In this document: positions 9,601 through 19,122 of the stretch, in pieces
Position numbering within the stretch: the first letter of the stretch is position 1
Layout of the letters: each line of letters begins with the position of its first letter
Source: Perkinsus chesapeaki
Lineage: Eukaryota > Perkinsozoa > Perkinsida > Perkinsidae
NCBI GenBank assembly: GCA_013115145.1
Contig: JAAPAO010000065.1
Span: forward strand, 44,434 to 70,318
DNA length: 25,885 bases
Direction of reading: 5' to 3'
The notes under the pieces: generated by a model
Database searches by the model: none
The model's input: the letters and a program-made list of their open reading frames with translations, nothing else
Told to the model about the DNA's origin: nothing
Translations under genes and position numbers: made by a program

Positions 9601-11397
9601 CATGGAATCCTGAGGTAAGGTTAAGAGCTTATATTACTTCTAGTAGTAGTAAGATAATTCATTAGCTGAAGTTATCATCCTTAATACAGTATAGGTTTTA
9701 GATTGCCGTAATCAATCTTGAACTTCGCTGCCGATTATGCCCCCATTAGCATGGAGAAATTTGTTCCCTCAATTTTTTTTGCAAATTTTTTCGCTCAATT
9801 TCGCATTTTTTCTGTAAAATTTCATTTTTTTTCTGGAAATTTCCCCATTTTTTTGTAAATTTTCTTATTTTTCCGTAGCCACACAGGCATATAGGGTATA
9901 TTCTTAGATTCTGGTAGTATTGTTATCACTATTTTTCTATCAGGTCGGTGATCTCCTATTATCTGGTGCTGATGATGGTTCCTTTAAAGTATGGGATGTC
10001 CGTAACACTGGTCATGGTCCAATGGCAAACTTTAAATGGCATAGAGATGCTGTTACAGTAAGAGGTGGGAGGTCTTCAGGCTTTTTAAGGGCGTATGAAT
10101 ATATGACGTAGATTTACCACCGGAAGTAAGTCCAGTAGACATACTTCATTTCGTATTTTCACCTCACCACCGTGTGGCTGGAAATTTACCATCCACATGG
10201 TCAGTGCTCTTAACTGCTTTGAACGTCCCCAAGAAGCCCCACTATTCCCCTTGACATTTCAATACTGGCATCCACTATCTCTTACGGATTACTTGCCATT
10301 CTATTACTCTGCTTCACGTTTCTTCCTTGTTATTTTAGTCGGTAGATTGGCACCCCTATGATGAGACTGTATTGGCAGTGGCATCGGCCGATAATACAGT
10401 TAGTTTGTGGGATATGAGTGTTGAAGCTGATGATGATGATAATGAAGGTAAGAAGCAGATGAGGGAATCTATACCATATCGCGCGAATATTATTTCTTCC
10501 CATTTTGGAGTAATGTAAATAGCTTTGTCGAACATCTCTAGGGACTCGGCACATTATTTCCTACTCGGAAAGTGTGGGATGTTCAATAGTCCTTTTCGAC
10601 ATTCCAGAGCGTTCCCCAGGGCGACTCTTATATGTGTCTTCCGTGCCTAGGAGCGCTCTTCAAATCCAGCTCAATTGAAGACACTGTATCTTCTGAGATA
10701 TGGAAATTTCCCGGAAACTCTGATGGATTCCTATGATCTCTCCGCTGCGGAGACTCCGCATTAGTAACATATTTTGATCCCACTTGTGGTCCACAAGTTG
10801 TGGATGACCTTCCGTTTTTACTATACGATGTTGTGCATGAAACTTCACCCTTTTGTGGTTCAACTTATTTGCATTTGCTCGTAGTATGTTTCTGTATTAG
10901 GTGGCGAGCATCTCGAAGGCGAGGAGGACTACCCAGCACAGATGATGTTCTTACATCAAGGACAGACGGGTGTCAAGGAGGTTAAGTTCCACCCGCAGCT
11001 TCCAGGGGTAAGTGGGGGATGAAATGGGGACAATCTTTGTGTGCTGCTTCAACAATGACTCGTAGCAAGCACTATATGAAATGACGACAATTACTCATTA
11101 TGTGATGCTATATAGCATAACATAATAAATAATTGTCGTCACTTTATCTTATAGCTATAAGATAAAGTGACACCAGAAAATCGCCGCGACCAGCCTCCTG
11201 TAGATTTTATACTGAATCGCATTGTTAAATGCAATCTAGATAGATGATATAGCCTATTGGAATTGAGTTGAATATTGGAGGTTGTTATTATTATTATGTT
11301 CATACCGTCTTCTGTGTAGCGTATGTGGTGTTATTAGGTACTGGTTACCACAGCTTTGGATGGCTTTAATGTCTTCAAGACCTGCAACATCGACTAG
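6668..11397 (+). CDS. GRWD1/Rrb1-type WD40 ribosome-biogenesis protein
   Basis: Homologue of glutamate-rich WD repeat protein 1 (yeast Rrb1), a nucleolar chaperone for ribosomal protein L3 that binds histones in animals. Exons: 6668-6754, 6916-6989, 7233-7345, 7592-7698, 7746-7962, 8355-8442, 8750-8851, 8895-8960, 9154-9248, 9472-9614, 9944-10057, 10339-10447, 10901-11007, 11338-11397; about 493 aa (human about 446). A basic start is followed by the family signature VYRPGVDKVEEGEELVLGDP, then EWPCLSFD, an acidic run DGEDEEEEMDEDDSDDEG, HTTEGYGMAWNP and WD repeats DGTIRLWD, HDTDVNVISWNP, SGADDGSFKVWD and ASADNTVSLWD. The tail VLVTTALDGFNVFKTCNID matches the family ending. Phases agree throughout. 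Exon 1 and its donor (6755) are the least certain, because the N-terminus is poorly conserved. Confidence 0.95.
7712..7727 (-). repeat. Family A intron core in GRWD1-like intron 4
   Basis: AATTTCGTGGCGCGCG begins 13 nt after the donor of the 47-nt intron 7699-7745. This is a different gene from the β-adaptin copies, yet the core lies at the same distance from the donor. Confidence 0.8.
8976..8991 (-). repeat. Family B intron core in GRWD1-like intron 8
   Basis: TTAGCGGAGCGAAGCG starts 15 nt after the donor of the 193-nt intron 8961-9153. It is the exact reverse complement of the first 16 bases of the syntaxin-5 copy. Confidence 0.8.
9759..9882. repeat. T-rich degenerate repeat in GRWD1-like intron 10
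   Basis: Within the 329-nt intron 9615-9943, blocks of T(6-9) alternate with short pieces such as GTAAATTT, TGGAAATTT and CGCTCAATTT. These form an irregular array of about 15-20 bp units. It resembles a decayed minisatellite or repeated pyrimidine tracts. Confidence 0.6.
11082..11171. repeat. Double palindrome (MITE-like) in GRWD1-like intron 13
   Basis: Two palindromes share four bases in the 330-nt intron 11008-11337. The first (11082-11141) is a 60-bp imperfect palindrome: 12-bp outer arms TGACGACAATTA / TAATTGTCGTCA, a 3-nt bulge on each side, then an inner stem with one mismatch. The second (11138-11171) is a perfect 34-bp palindrome beginning GTCACTTTATC and ending GATAAAGTGAC. It could be a foldback transposable element, a cruciform-forming site or an intron structural element. 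Confidence 0.85.
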
Positions 11398-11752
11398 ATG
11401 ACGGAGCAGCGGCTGCGGCGGCTGCTGCTCCAGCGGTCTAACGTATAACTTGATATCTTCCATTACCTCACCATCCTCATCCTACCAAAATCCCAACTGG
11501 AATAACGTTTCTTCGCCTATCAATTGAAGTTGCTGTTATAGTCCTCATAATGCGAATTATTTCTTGCCTTGATTTTCATAACACTAAAATGCGTCATATT
11601 AAACCGACGCAGTAAGTGTGAGTCCCTGAACTTATTGCATACTGTACCTGCGTTTTACCACTCGTATTCCGAATTATGAGAACTAGTTTTAAGTATTCCT
11701 CCAGCCACTCCTCAGATCTTCAGCGTTGCTGCTGTACCAAAGCCTTCTGTGA
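11398..11752. other. Intergenic region between GRWD1-like and MICU genes
   Basis: This is a 355-bp gap between tandem genes. A GC-rich stretch with imperfect dyad symmetry (GGAGCAGC..GCTGCTGCTCC, about 11401-11432) follows the stop codon. The rest is A/T-rich with no clear gene. It should contain the MICU promoter and 5' UTR. Confidence 0.5.
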
Positions 11753-14700
11753 ATGGCCACTCGCCTATGGCTACTAGCTCCATCAAGTCGACTGCTACGC
11801 TTGGGCCTAGTCCATAGAACTCCCCAGCGGTCAAGAGCTCAACTGTTAGGGGCTACTGCTGCTGTTGTCGTTGCTGGGTTCACTTTTACCTGTTGTGGCC
11901 CAGTGGTTAATAGTAGACGGGCACTGTGTGAAGATAAGGTTGATATTGTAAGAGCAGGGCATCAGGGACTCAACAAACGTCGTGAGGATTCTGCACTAGG
12001 GGGATGTGCCCCGCGAAGGGGAGAATTTCTCTTAGTGCGGTGGCATTATTTATAATAGTGTTAAATAAGTTATTTATGTCGTAGTGCTGTGGTGTTAGAC
12101 ATCGTTCTGGGGAGGTAGGCATAATAATGTTGGTTAAGTACATATTGAAAGGAAAGCGACATAATGCTTCCTTCTACAGCTTCCCTATAGTATCATTCAG
12201 TATCTTTGGGTCAATATATACATCGCAAGTGGTTTCATTTATACAGTAGTCCAACTTAGTCGCTGGAATGTAACCTTAAAACGTTGATACAACAGATGCG
12301 AGTAAAACGTCGTCTTTAACAGTGAATTCAGAATATGTTATGGGTAGCTCTTTCACACTGAACTTGGTTGTATCTATTTGGTGGTTCGAAGTTAGAGACG
12401 TTTGCTAGGCTTATTAGAATTACTTAATAATATTACTATATAATGATTACTACTAAAATATTAATGCTTGCTTGCTTCGTAACATTCCCATATAAGGGGC
12501 AACCTGTGATCTTGATACAGTATGGTTTGTTACTTCACCCATGTCTGAATCAAATAATGGCAAACTACTACTATGGTATTACTGTTCATGCTCCCTCTAT
12601 TAGGTGGTGCCCCCTAAAGCCAGTAGGGAGGCAGTTTCCAGAGTGCATTCAAGCATCGTTGGTAACTACGAGAACAGACTTAAGTTTTTTGCAGCGCCGG
12701 AGAAGGTATGTCTATCAACCTTATCTGTATCTTACACCCTTGGCAGGTGTTTGAATATTATGCTACTGTTGAGTGCGCCGATGGCAGTTTGGCTATGACC
12801 TTCTCTGACTTTATGCAATCTATTCTACCGTTAGTTTTCCTTTCTCTGTGTCCCACTGAAGTATCCATAATGCAGGTATACCTTCCAAGAGACCTATTAT
12901 GAGATAGATACGAGAAAGCACTTGCGAACCCTGACGCTGTTCGACCTCAACGGTGACGGCTTTTTACAGGTCGGTCTTGGGATCCGAATGTTGCGCGTTT
13001 TCCGTAATGTAATGTTTGTCCAACTTTTCCCGTTGAGCTTCGCAAACCTACTCTGATAAGAATACCGCGCTTTTCTTCAACTCGGTTGCGTGTTTGATTT
13101 TAGTTTGATGAATTCCTTATATTGAGTGCAATAATAACAACACCTTCTAGTAAAGCAGAGGAGCTCTTTTATCATACAAGCCAGGAGGAAGGCTCTAGTG
13201 AAGGTGGGCGCCAATCCCAGCTGATGCCAGCGGATGCGTATTCAGGTGAGCTTAGTCGAGCTGGCTTCGTTAGGTTGCTGACCAATATGGTTAAGGCGTT
13301 TCCTAGGGGGAGTAAGTGGGCATCTGCTGGGGTAAGGGATACTATCGACGGTTGAATTGATAGATGTTCAGCCAATAGGCCCTACCGGACCCACGGAAGG
13401 TGTCGGATAACAGGCCATTAGAAGACATAGTGGCAGGCTCTGTGCTGGTATCGAGGCTATTCCCTGGGGAGAAGGCCGTGCTTAAGATTGAGAGGATGCG
13501 AAGATTGATTGAGGATATCTCAGAGGAAGTCTTGTAAGCTGCTGGGCAGTGGTGTAGATGATAGGGCGTCGAGGAGGGCTCATGGGGGCGACACAATTGG
13601 GACAGCAGCAGCAGGGTCACACAGCGCGATGTAGAGGTGTCTTATACAGCTTGGGAGATACCACTGGATGTTTGAGTGGAGATACAGTTCGAGGAAAAGC
13701 TTCAAGAGCGCTCGGCTTTGGGGCGCGTGACTTTCTCCGGCAAATTGCTGGCCCAATAGGGTCTTCATCTCTCCCGATTCCCGTCGACATCAGATACTAC
13801 GAGTTTAGCTCACACGGTGATGTCCAAGGTGAAGGACCGCGCGCCACGATATCGGCCAGGGAGTTCGCGGGTCTCCTAGTTGGGTTAGTTCATCCGAGTA
13901 ACACCGCTCTTTAAGGTTTGTATTACGTGCTGTTTGATCAGGGCAGATGGAAGGGATAGCTAAGCGAGTGCGTGGGATAGATTGGCAGGGAATGGGGTAG
14001 GCGGCGGTGGCGGCCAGTCGGAAGCTTTTGCTCATGGGAAGCTTGATAGGAAAATATTCCTTCTTAATATGACATTAGTACCTCTGCAAGGAGTGGTCTA
14101 GTCGCTACCTATGTGCTGAGTGCGTGCATATGGACAGATATTTGAAGAGAGGACTTTTTAGAGGGTCTCTCCCCGAGGGTTGTTAGGTCTCCTTGAGGGA
14201 GAGAGATATGGAAGAGACTGGACGCTCTCGATCTCAGATTCAGCCCAGCTGGTCATCGTTCCGTTTGCTGTGAGCTCCTCGAGTACTTTATTACCTTTTA
14301 TACTTATCAAACTGCTTATAAGCTTACTGTACTTTCGATAAAGAGTTCATTGATAATAAATAGTGAAAATGAAATACATGTCTTCTGGATAGTTTCATTG
14401 TCTGTCTGCAGTTCGTCTCTGTTCAGTCGGGTCTGTTTCGGTGCTGTAAAGGAGTTTGATAGATGCCTTAGTGGTATAATAGAGTCGAAGTCCACGGTAG
14501 AGCAAGGAGGAGATATAAGAAGTATTTCTAGGGAAGTAAGTGGTGTAGTTTACATGGGCCACTGCATTTACAGGACTTTTCTGCAATACTGGAGGGACTG
14601 GTGAACAAGAATGCGGCATCTAAGGAAGATATGGCAGCTGTTGTTGAAGTGTTGTTCAAGTAGGTCTTCTCGGGCTGCTCACTCAGACATACAGTCGATA

Positions 14701-15060
14701 CGACCGCCTTATTGTCTTGACGGGGTAAAATCGTTCTCGATAGGGGACGGGGTAAAATCGTTCTCGATAGGGGATGGGGTAAAATCGTTCTAGCTGTATT
14801 TTACACGGAGCGTCGAATATCGTTATTATGAACCTTCTCCGTTTGTTTATCGGTATAACATACGTAATAGATTGTTCCACTTTTAACAAGAGTGATACAG
14901 CCTCGACTCCTCTGTCATTAGACTTCTCGATAAGGACGGTAACGGTGTGCTGGATCAGCATGAATTCTTCGGCCTGTTACGTCAGCGCTCAGAAAGGTGG
15001 GTGCAGCCACCTGAGTTTATCATATCTGTCATGAACCTACTTCACGCCTTGTTCAAGTGA
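11753..15060 (+). CDS. MICU-family mitochondrial calcium uptake regulator
   Basis: EF-hand gatekeeper of the mitochondrial Ca2+ uniporter, expected in the intermembrane space. Exons: 11753-11947, 12604-12705, 12747-12829, 12876-12969, 13104-13331, 13379-13533, 13650-13897, 13942-13996, 14427-14535, 14574-14659, 14922-15060; about 497 aa. The N-terminus is Arg-rich without acidic residues, then a hydrophobic stretch GATAAVVVAGFTFTCC, as expected for a mitochondrial presequence plus anchor. Family blocks: GNYENRLKFFAAPEKVFEYY, a canonical EF loop DLNGDGFLQFDE, FLILSAIITTP, DIRYYEFSSHGD, TISAREFAGLLVGL and a second EF loop DKDGNGVLDQHE. EF loop 1 aligns with the normally degenerate first EF of animal MICU1, while the usual EF1 position looks disrupted. 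The 656-nt first intron could hide an exon. Residues from 13660 to 13780 fit the family poorly and may include a missed intron. Confidence 0.88.
13838..13852 (+). repeat. Family A core inside a MICU exon
   Basis: CGCGCGCCACGATAT lies in the open frame of MICU exon 7 and differs from the intron consensus by one base. It encodes part of an extra segment before the conserved TIS motif. The flanks give GTGAAG 5' and GGCCAG 3', so a 31-nt GT..AG interval surrounds it, but removing that interval would delete conserved residues. Confidence 0.7.
14721..14792. repeat. 27-bp tandem repeat, about 2.7 copies, in MICU intron 10
   Basis: Units repeat every 27 bp; the GGGGT anchors lie at 14722, 14749 and 14776. 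Each contains GTAAAATCGTTCTCGATAG, which starts with GT and ends with AG. The array lies inside the 262-nt intron 14660-14921. Confidence 0.95.
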
Positions 15061-15481
15061 TTGTGTGTTTCTGTCTCCCTCAGTTTGTGTATTGTGTTAA
15101 TAGAGATCGCTTAGTACTCAGTCTGGCCGGTAACGCCTATCGTCACTGGGCAAACCTCATCTTGCTTTGGCTGGGGAGAGAAGAAGACAAACTAGCTGGA
15201 TGGAGGGAGTTGTAGTTTTCAAGATTATTATACGGATATATTGTTTAAGGAACCTCTTTGGTCTCATCTCTGCTGCTCCTCCATCAGTGTTGTTCTATTC
15301 CTATGCCAACGCTCAGGCGTTACAGTTGATTATGATAGATATCCGCGAGACATCAACAAAACTCGCTCTTAAGCCCCCACTTGCCACTTCGTAATAGCTT
15401 CACCCTACATTTTACCACAGCACTTCGGAAACGCCCTGGATATTTCCGCCAGTTTTCGGTTCACTAAATCCCATATCTACT
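15061..15481. other. Gap after MICU, with exon-like sequence
   Basis: This 421-bp gap is not empty. After a pyrimidine-rich acceptor (CTGTCTCCCTCAG, ending 15083), an open frame runs to a possible donor at 15209. A second piece at 15288-15372 keeps the phase and ends in TAA. Joined, they give an ordinary-looking segment with NAYRHWANLILLWLGREEDK and VDYDRYPRDINKTRS. I recognise no family. It might be an alternative 3' end of the MICU transcript or the tail of a separate gene. It has no visible start codon. Confidence 0.3.
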
Positions 15482-16969
15482 ATGAATGCAGACGTATCTC
15501 CACCACCTATCCGACATGATAATACCGCTCTGTCTGGCCTTGCGGTTGACAGCAGTGCTGTTGGTAATAGGTATGCTAGTGTGTGCCGAGTAAGCCTCGG
15601 TGATCCTATTGCTATATCCGATCGGGATAGGGAGCAGGCGGCGTTGGGGCCTGATCTGCTACAGTATGAGCGGAAGGAGCTGATAAGGGCATCCAAGAGA
15701 ATTAAGGTGAGGGCCTCGAAGGTGTGGAGAGGTTGGTGCTCGGCAGATGGTAGACAACTTGCTTTTACTACCATCTTCAGTTATCAATTTAATTATAACT
15801 TCCCATTCATTTCCTTCTTACTGTATGCTTGTGTGATGGTAATATAACTCCACCTTTTAGTAGTAGATGGACCTGTTAGATAAACTTACGGTAGACCATT
15901 AAGCGTGTGGGTGATTGATCGAGAACCCGGACAAATAATAATCTTGAGCTTGCCTTGGAAATGCTCTAGTTGTAAGTTGATAACAAGTATGCATCAACTC
16001 CAAACTTTATTATGATTTCCCTCCAACTCGAATAACAGCCATTTAGTGTGTGAGTGATCAGTGGATCGATTAGTTTAGTGGAATTCTTTGACCTCCATTA
16101 TTCCGATGAGATTAGTCTCTCTGCTATATATAATATCATCTCTTATGTGTAGTTAGTTCTTGCTTTCCTCTCCCAGCACCTCGTTGTCATGGGCGTTACT
16201 ATTATTATGCTAATCACTTGTCTGTTTCCAACCTTCAGACCAAGAGTGCTAGTCGTGCCAAGCAGTTGGCCCTGCGCACGCGTGCAGCAGCAGCAGCAGC
16301 GGCCACCAAGAAGCCTGTTGGAGTAGGAGGGGAGTGAAAGTCTTACTTCCCCTACGATAGTGTCGTTTGTAGGCTACCAGCGGGGGGACGGCACCAACGG
16401 CCTCTCGATCGACCGCTCCGAGTCGATCAGCACCGCCGCCGCCGCTGCAGCACACAAAGCGATCGACAGCAAGACTTCAGCATGCTAGGTTGCTAGAGCG
16501 GTATGGTGATCTTACTAGGTTGTCATTGGAGACACAGAGTCAGTTGGAGGACTCTGAGGGCAGGATACAGCGGTGGGATGGGGGATAATCTGATAGAAAA
16601 AACAGAAATTAGCGGCGAAAGTGTGGGGCGCTGTACGTGATCGCCCACGATATATTATGAATGTTACCATATTTTGTATTTATTATTATAATAACCGCTT
16701 CACGTTTTTTTATGTATTATACGGAAATACTGCAGCGGCGCAATCTTTGCATTGGCACCTCGAGGGGGTCTAAGCGTGACTTTGATAAGGTTGAAAGATA
16801 CTCTAGATATTTCAGGTTGCTCAAGCGAAGAGGGTCTCTGTCGGAGCAAAGAATTCAGATCGATGAGGAAGTCACCGCACTACAGCGGAAGATACGCGAT
16901 ATGGTTGCGGCCACATTAGAGGCTGCAGCAGCACAGCAACAACAGCAGACTAGTGCGGAGTCAGAGTAA
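15482..16969 (+). CDS. Unrecognised basic, Ala-rich, coiled-coil protein
   Basis: Four exons (15482-15706, 16239-16322, 16373-16572, 16816-16969) join with matching phases into about 220 aa. The N-terminal 60 residues are mixed. Next come a basic stretch ELIRASKRIKTKSASRAK, an Ala run, a Ser/Pro/Ala linker with PPPP, then a long charged helix (LERYGDLTRLSLETQSQLED onward, IQIDEEVTALQRKIRDMV) and a Gln-rich end. The layout suggests a nuclear coiled-coil subunit, but I recognise no family and assign no function. Splicing restores an unbroken heptad pattern across the 16573-16815 intron, which supports that junction. The terminal codons GAG TAA overlap a strong donor-like sequence (GAGTAAGC), so the reading could continue into the next gene. 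The 532-nt first intron may hide an exon. Confidence 0.55.
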
Positions 16970-17222
16970 GCGGGGATGATCGAATGGCGAGGTGGATCGC
17001 CGTCGTTTGTGTCGCATGTCTCCCTTGGAACTTTTGTTGTTCTATTGGGGTTCTGGATTCCGTAAAAATATCTGTCGAACGAAGTGACTAGCTCGTGAGG
17101 GAGTGAAACGGTTAATCGATATTTTACTCCCAGTCAACAAACTGGCAGAGTATCGTTTTTTGGTTCTGCCTGCTAGTATTACCGATTGTCTTTATGAAAT
17201 GTAACGCGTTTGGGGAAGGTAT

Positions 17223-18318
17223 ATGGCTGGAGTAGATCGCTGGAATGATAATGAGTACAATGTGTTGTTCATCATGACAGAGTACCGGCAAAACTATGCC
17301 GATATGGAAAGATATTTAATAGCTCATCTCGAAGACAAATGGTATGTTTTTAGTGAAACCCATGAAACTGCATCAGCTTCTTCGAGCCAGTCTCCACCAG
17401 CAACGGATGATGTGATAGATGCCCCAGGGGCTCATCCAAAACCAACTCATCATGTGCCTACAAATCCTCATCTGAGCAGGGCCAGAGCCAGGCTGGGCAA
17501 ACTAGTGCAGAGATGGAAGCCTAATCAAGATAGAGATGATAGAGTAGTAACATAGGGTTGGCGGCGGCGGTGGAGTAACTCAGTGTTGGTATTGCTCAAT
17601 GGAGGGAGGCTGAGCTTTGCCCTAGTGGGGAGAGCGGTAGGGTTGGTCAGGGGGGGATAAGTGGTTTAGGGGGTCATAGTGGATAATATATTCTCCCCTT
17701 GTGGGTCACAGAGTCGAGGCGGATTCGGTAGAATTAGTATAAATGAACGGAATTAGTTAAATGTGAATGAGGTAGTGCGATAACAACATAAGTTGGTCTC
17801 TAATAGTGATAACTTGCATAGTGTATGATAGACATTTGCCAAAGGATGCTTAACTTCGGATGAGGCGCTCTACATCGCTTCCAATAATCAATGTAATTAC
17901 GATTGGTATCTGCTACCTAATAAAATTATCAATTCTCGAGGCTAGCTGTAGCTACCGACTACTTTCTGGAATAAGCTACCTAATCTGATCACCAGCATGA
18001 CTCCGCCCACTGTCGTCTTGCATTTTCGTGATTGTTCAGATCGAAAAGGACCGTGAAGAAGCCGAGGAGATTCTTGCTCAGCGGCAACCATCACCAAAGC
18101 GGAGGAGGTCTCGGCCCCCGGAAATATCGATTGATATGGCGAGCGCTGTTGATGTTGAAGAGGGTGATGGGGGCAGTCAGCAGGAGGAGGAGGAAGAGGA
18201 TATGGAGATTCTGACTGAGGGGGGGGTGGCCGTAACGGATGAGGATATGGATGGTATAGAAGGATCTGAAGAGGAACATGATACCAGTGATGAGATGAGC
18301 CAAGACGACGATATATAA
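17223..18318 (+). CDS. Unrecognised protein, SANT-like N-terminus and acidic C-terminus
   Basis: Two exons (17223-17543, 18040-18318) join in phase 0 into about 199 aa. The start, DRWNDNEYNVLFIMTEYRQN then YADMERYL, has the W-x3-E-x3-LF-x13-RY spacing seen in SANT domains of DMAP1/SWC4-type chromatin proteins. That is a weak resemblance by eye. A Ser/Pro/His linker follows, then a basic helix KLVQRWKPNQDRDD, IEKDREEAEEILAQRQPS, a basic KRRRSR cluster that could be a nuclear localisation signal, and a long Asp/Glu-rich tail. Composition suggests a nuclear or chromatin protein. The upstream gene may be part of the same transcript, in which case this ATG would be internal. The 496-nt intron is long for this window. 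Confidence 0.5.
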
Positions 18319-19122
18319 TAATGAAGTTCAATAGCCATTCATATTAGATAAGGTAAGCTGGGGGATGATGGCGAGGGTTGGAATATCTCACGTGGGGGGG
18401 TGGAGAATATTTCTGACAAAATTTCTGGGAATTCCGGCTAATTTTCGGGAGTTCAATTATTGTGTCGATTTTTTAGCTCAACTGTGTGAGGGCGGGGTAC
18501 ATTTCAAGGCTGCTGGATATGATGGTTCGTATTTGGATATCTCCTCAGCCCACGAGATACACTAATATGGCGGAGGCTGGCTGCTGCTGCTGCCGGTGGT
18601 GCTGCGTTGTGGGATATGTATCACTACGTTGGATCCACGTTACCATTTATACTTGGAACCATCAAACCGTCTCATGCGTGATTATGGGGGCTTTAGTTTC
18701 TACATAAGAGAGGGCGTGATTATCAACGGGGAGATTGGAAGTACACTTTCACTATTCCACCGTCACTGGGCCAGTGACACCTGCTCAGCTCGAAACTGGG
18801 AGATGTACGATAGGAAAAATGGGCAGAAAGAGACCAGGAGTGTGAGCAACTGGGGAAGCGCTCAATAGTTTCTGAAAATCCGGGAAAAATATTTGTAGAG
18901 TTAGTCGGAATATTCGGAAATTAATAGAGATATTCGGAAAAATATTGGAAATATTCGGAAAATTATTGGAAATATTCGGGAAATTATTGGAAATATTCGG
19001 GAAATTATTGGAAATATTCGGGAAATTATTGGAAATATTCGGGAAGTTAATGGAAATATTCGAGACATTGATATGAATATTCACACCCCTTTACAGTTAC
19101 TTCACAGCTTTATCCATCTACA
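18319..19122. other. Unresolved region: exon-like sequence then minisatellite
   Basis: No gene can be assembled with confidence. From about 18597 to 18868 one plus-strand frame is open and protein-like (TLDPRYHLYLEPSNRLMRDY, FSFYIREGVIINGEIGSTLS, FHRHWASDTCSARNWEMYD), ending in TAG. It lacks a clear ATG, and I could not link it to an upstream exon. A second open frame at 18365-18565 may be related (VHFKAAGYDGSYLDISSAHE). The 21-bp repeat follows. Confidence 0.3.
18905..19072. repeat. 21-bp minisatellite, about 8 copies
   Basis: Clear units start at 18947, 18968, 18989, 19010, 19031 and 19052, with consensus GGAAATATTCGGGAAATTAT plus T. Two degenerate units precede them. Because 21 is divisible by three, frames stay open on both strands: plus-strand KLLEIFG heptads and minus-strand FPNISNN heptads. 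I treat these as repeat side effects unless transcripts show otherwise. Confidence 0.95.

Noticed and set aside
13534-13564. 31-nt intron at the end of MICU exon 6
   Set aside because: The frame it opens reaches a stop soon after. The 116-nt intron 13534-13649 restores a family-like VFLGDTTGCLS segment and a long open frame.
18785-19084. Minus-strand 99-codon frame rich in FPNISNN
   Set aside because: It is mostly the complement of the 21-bp minisatellite, kept open because the unit length is divisible by three.
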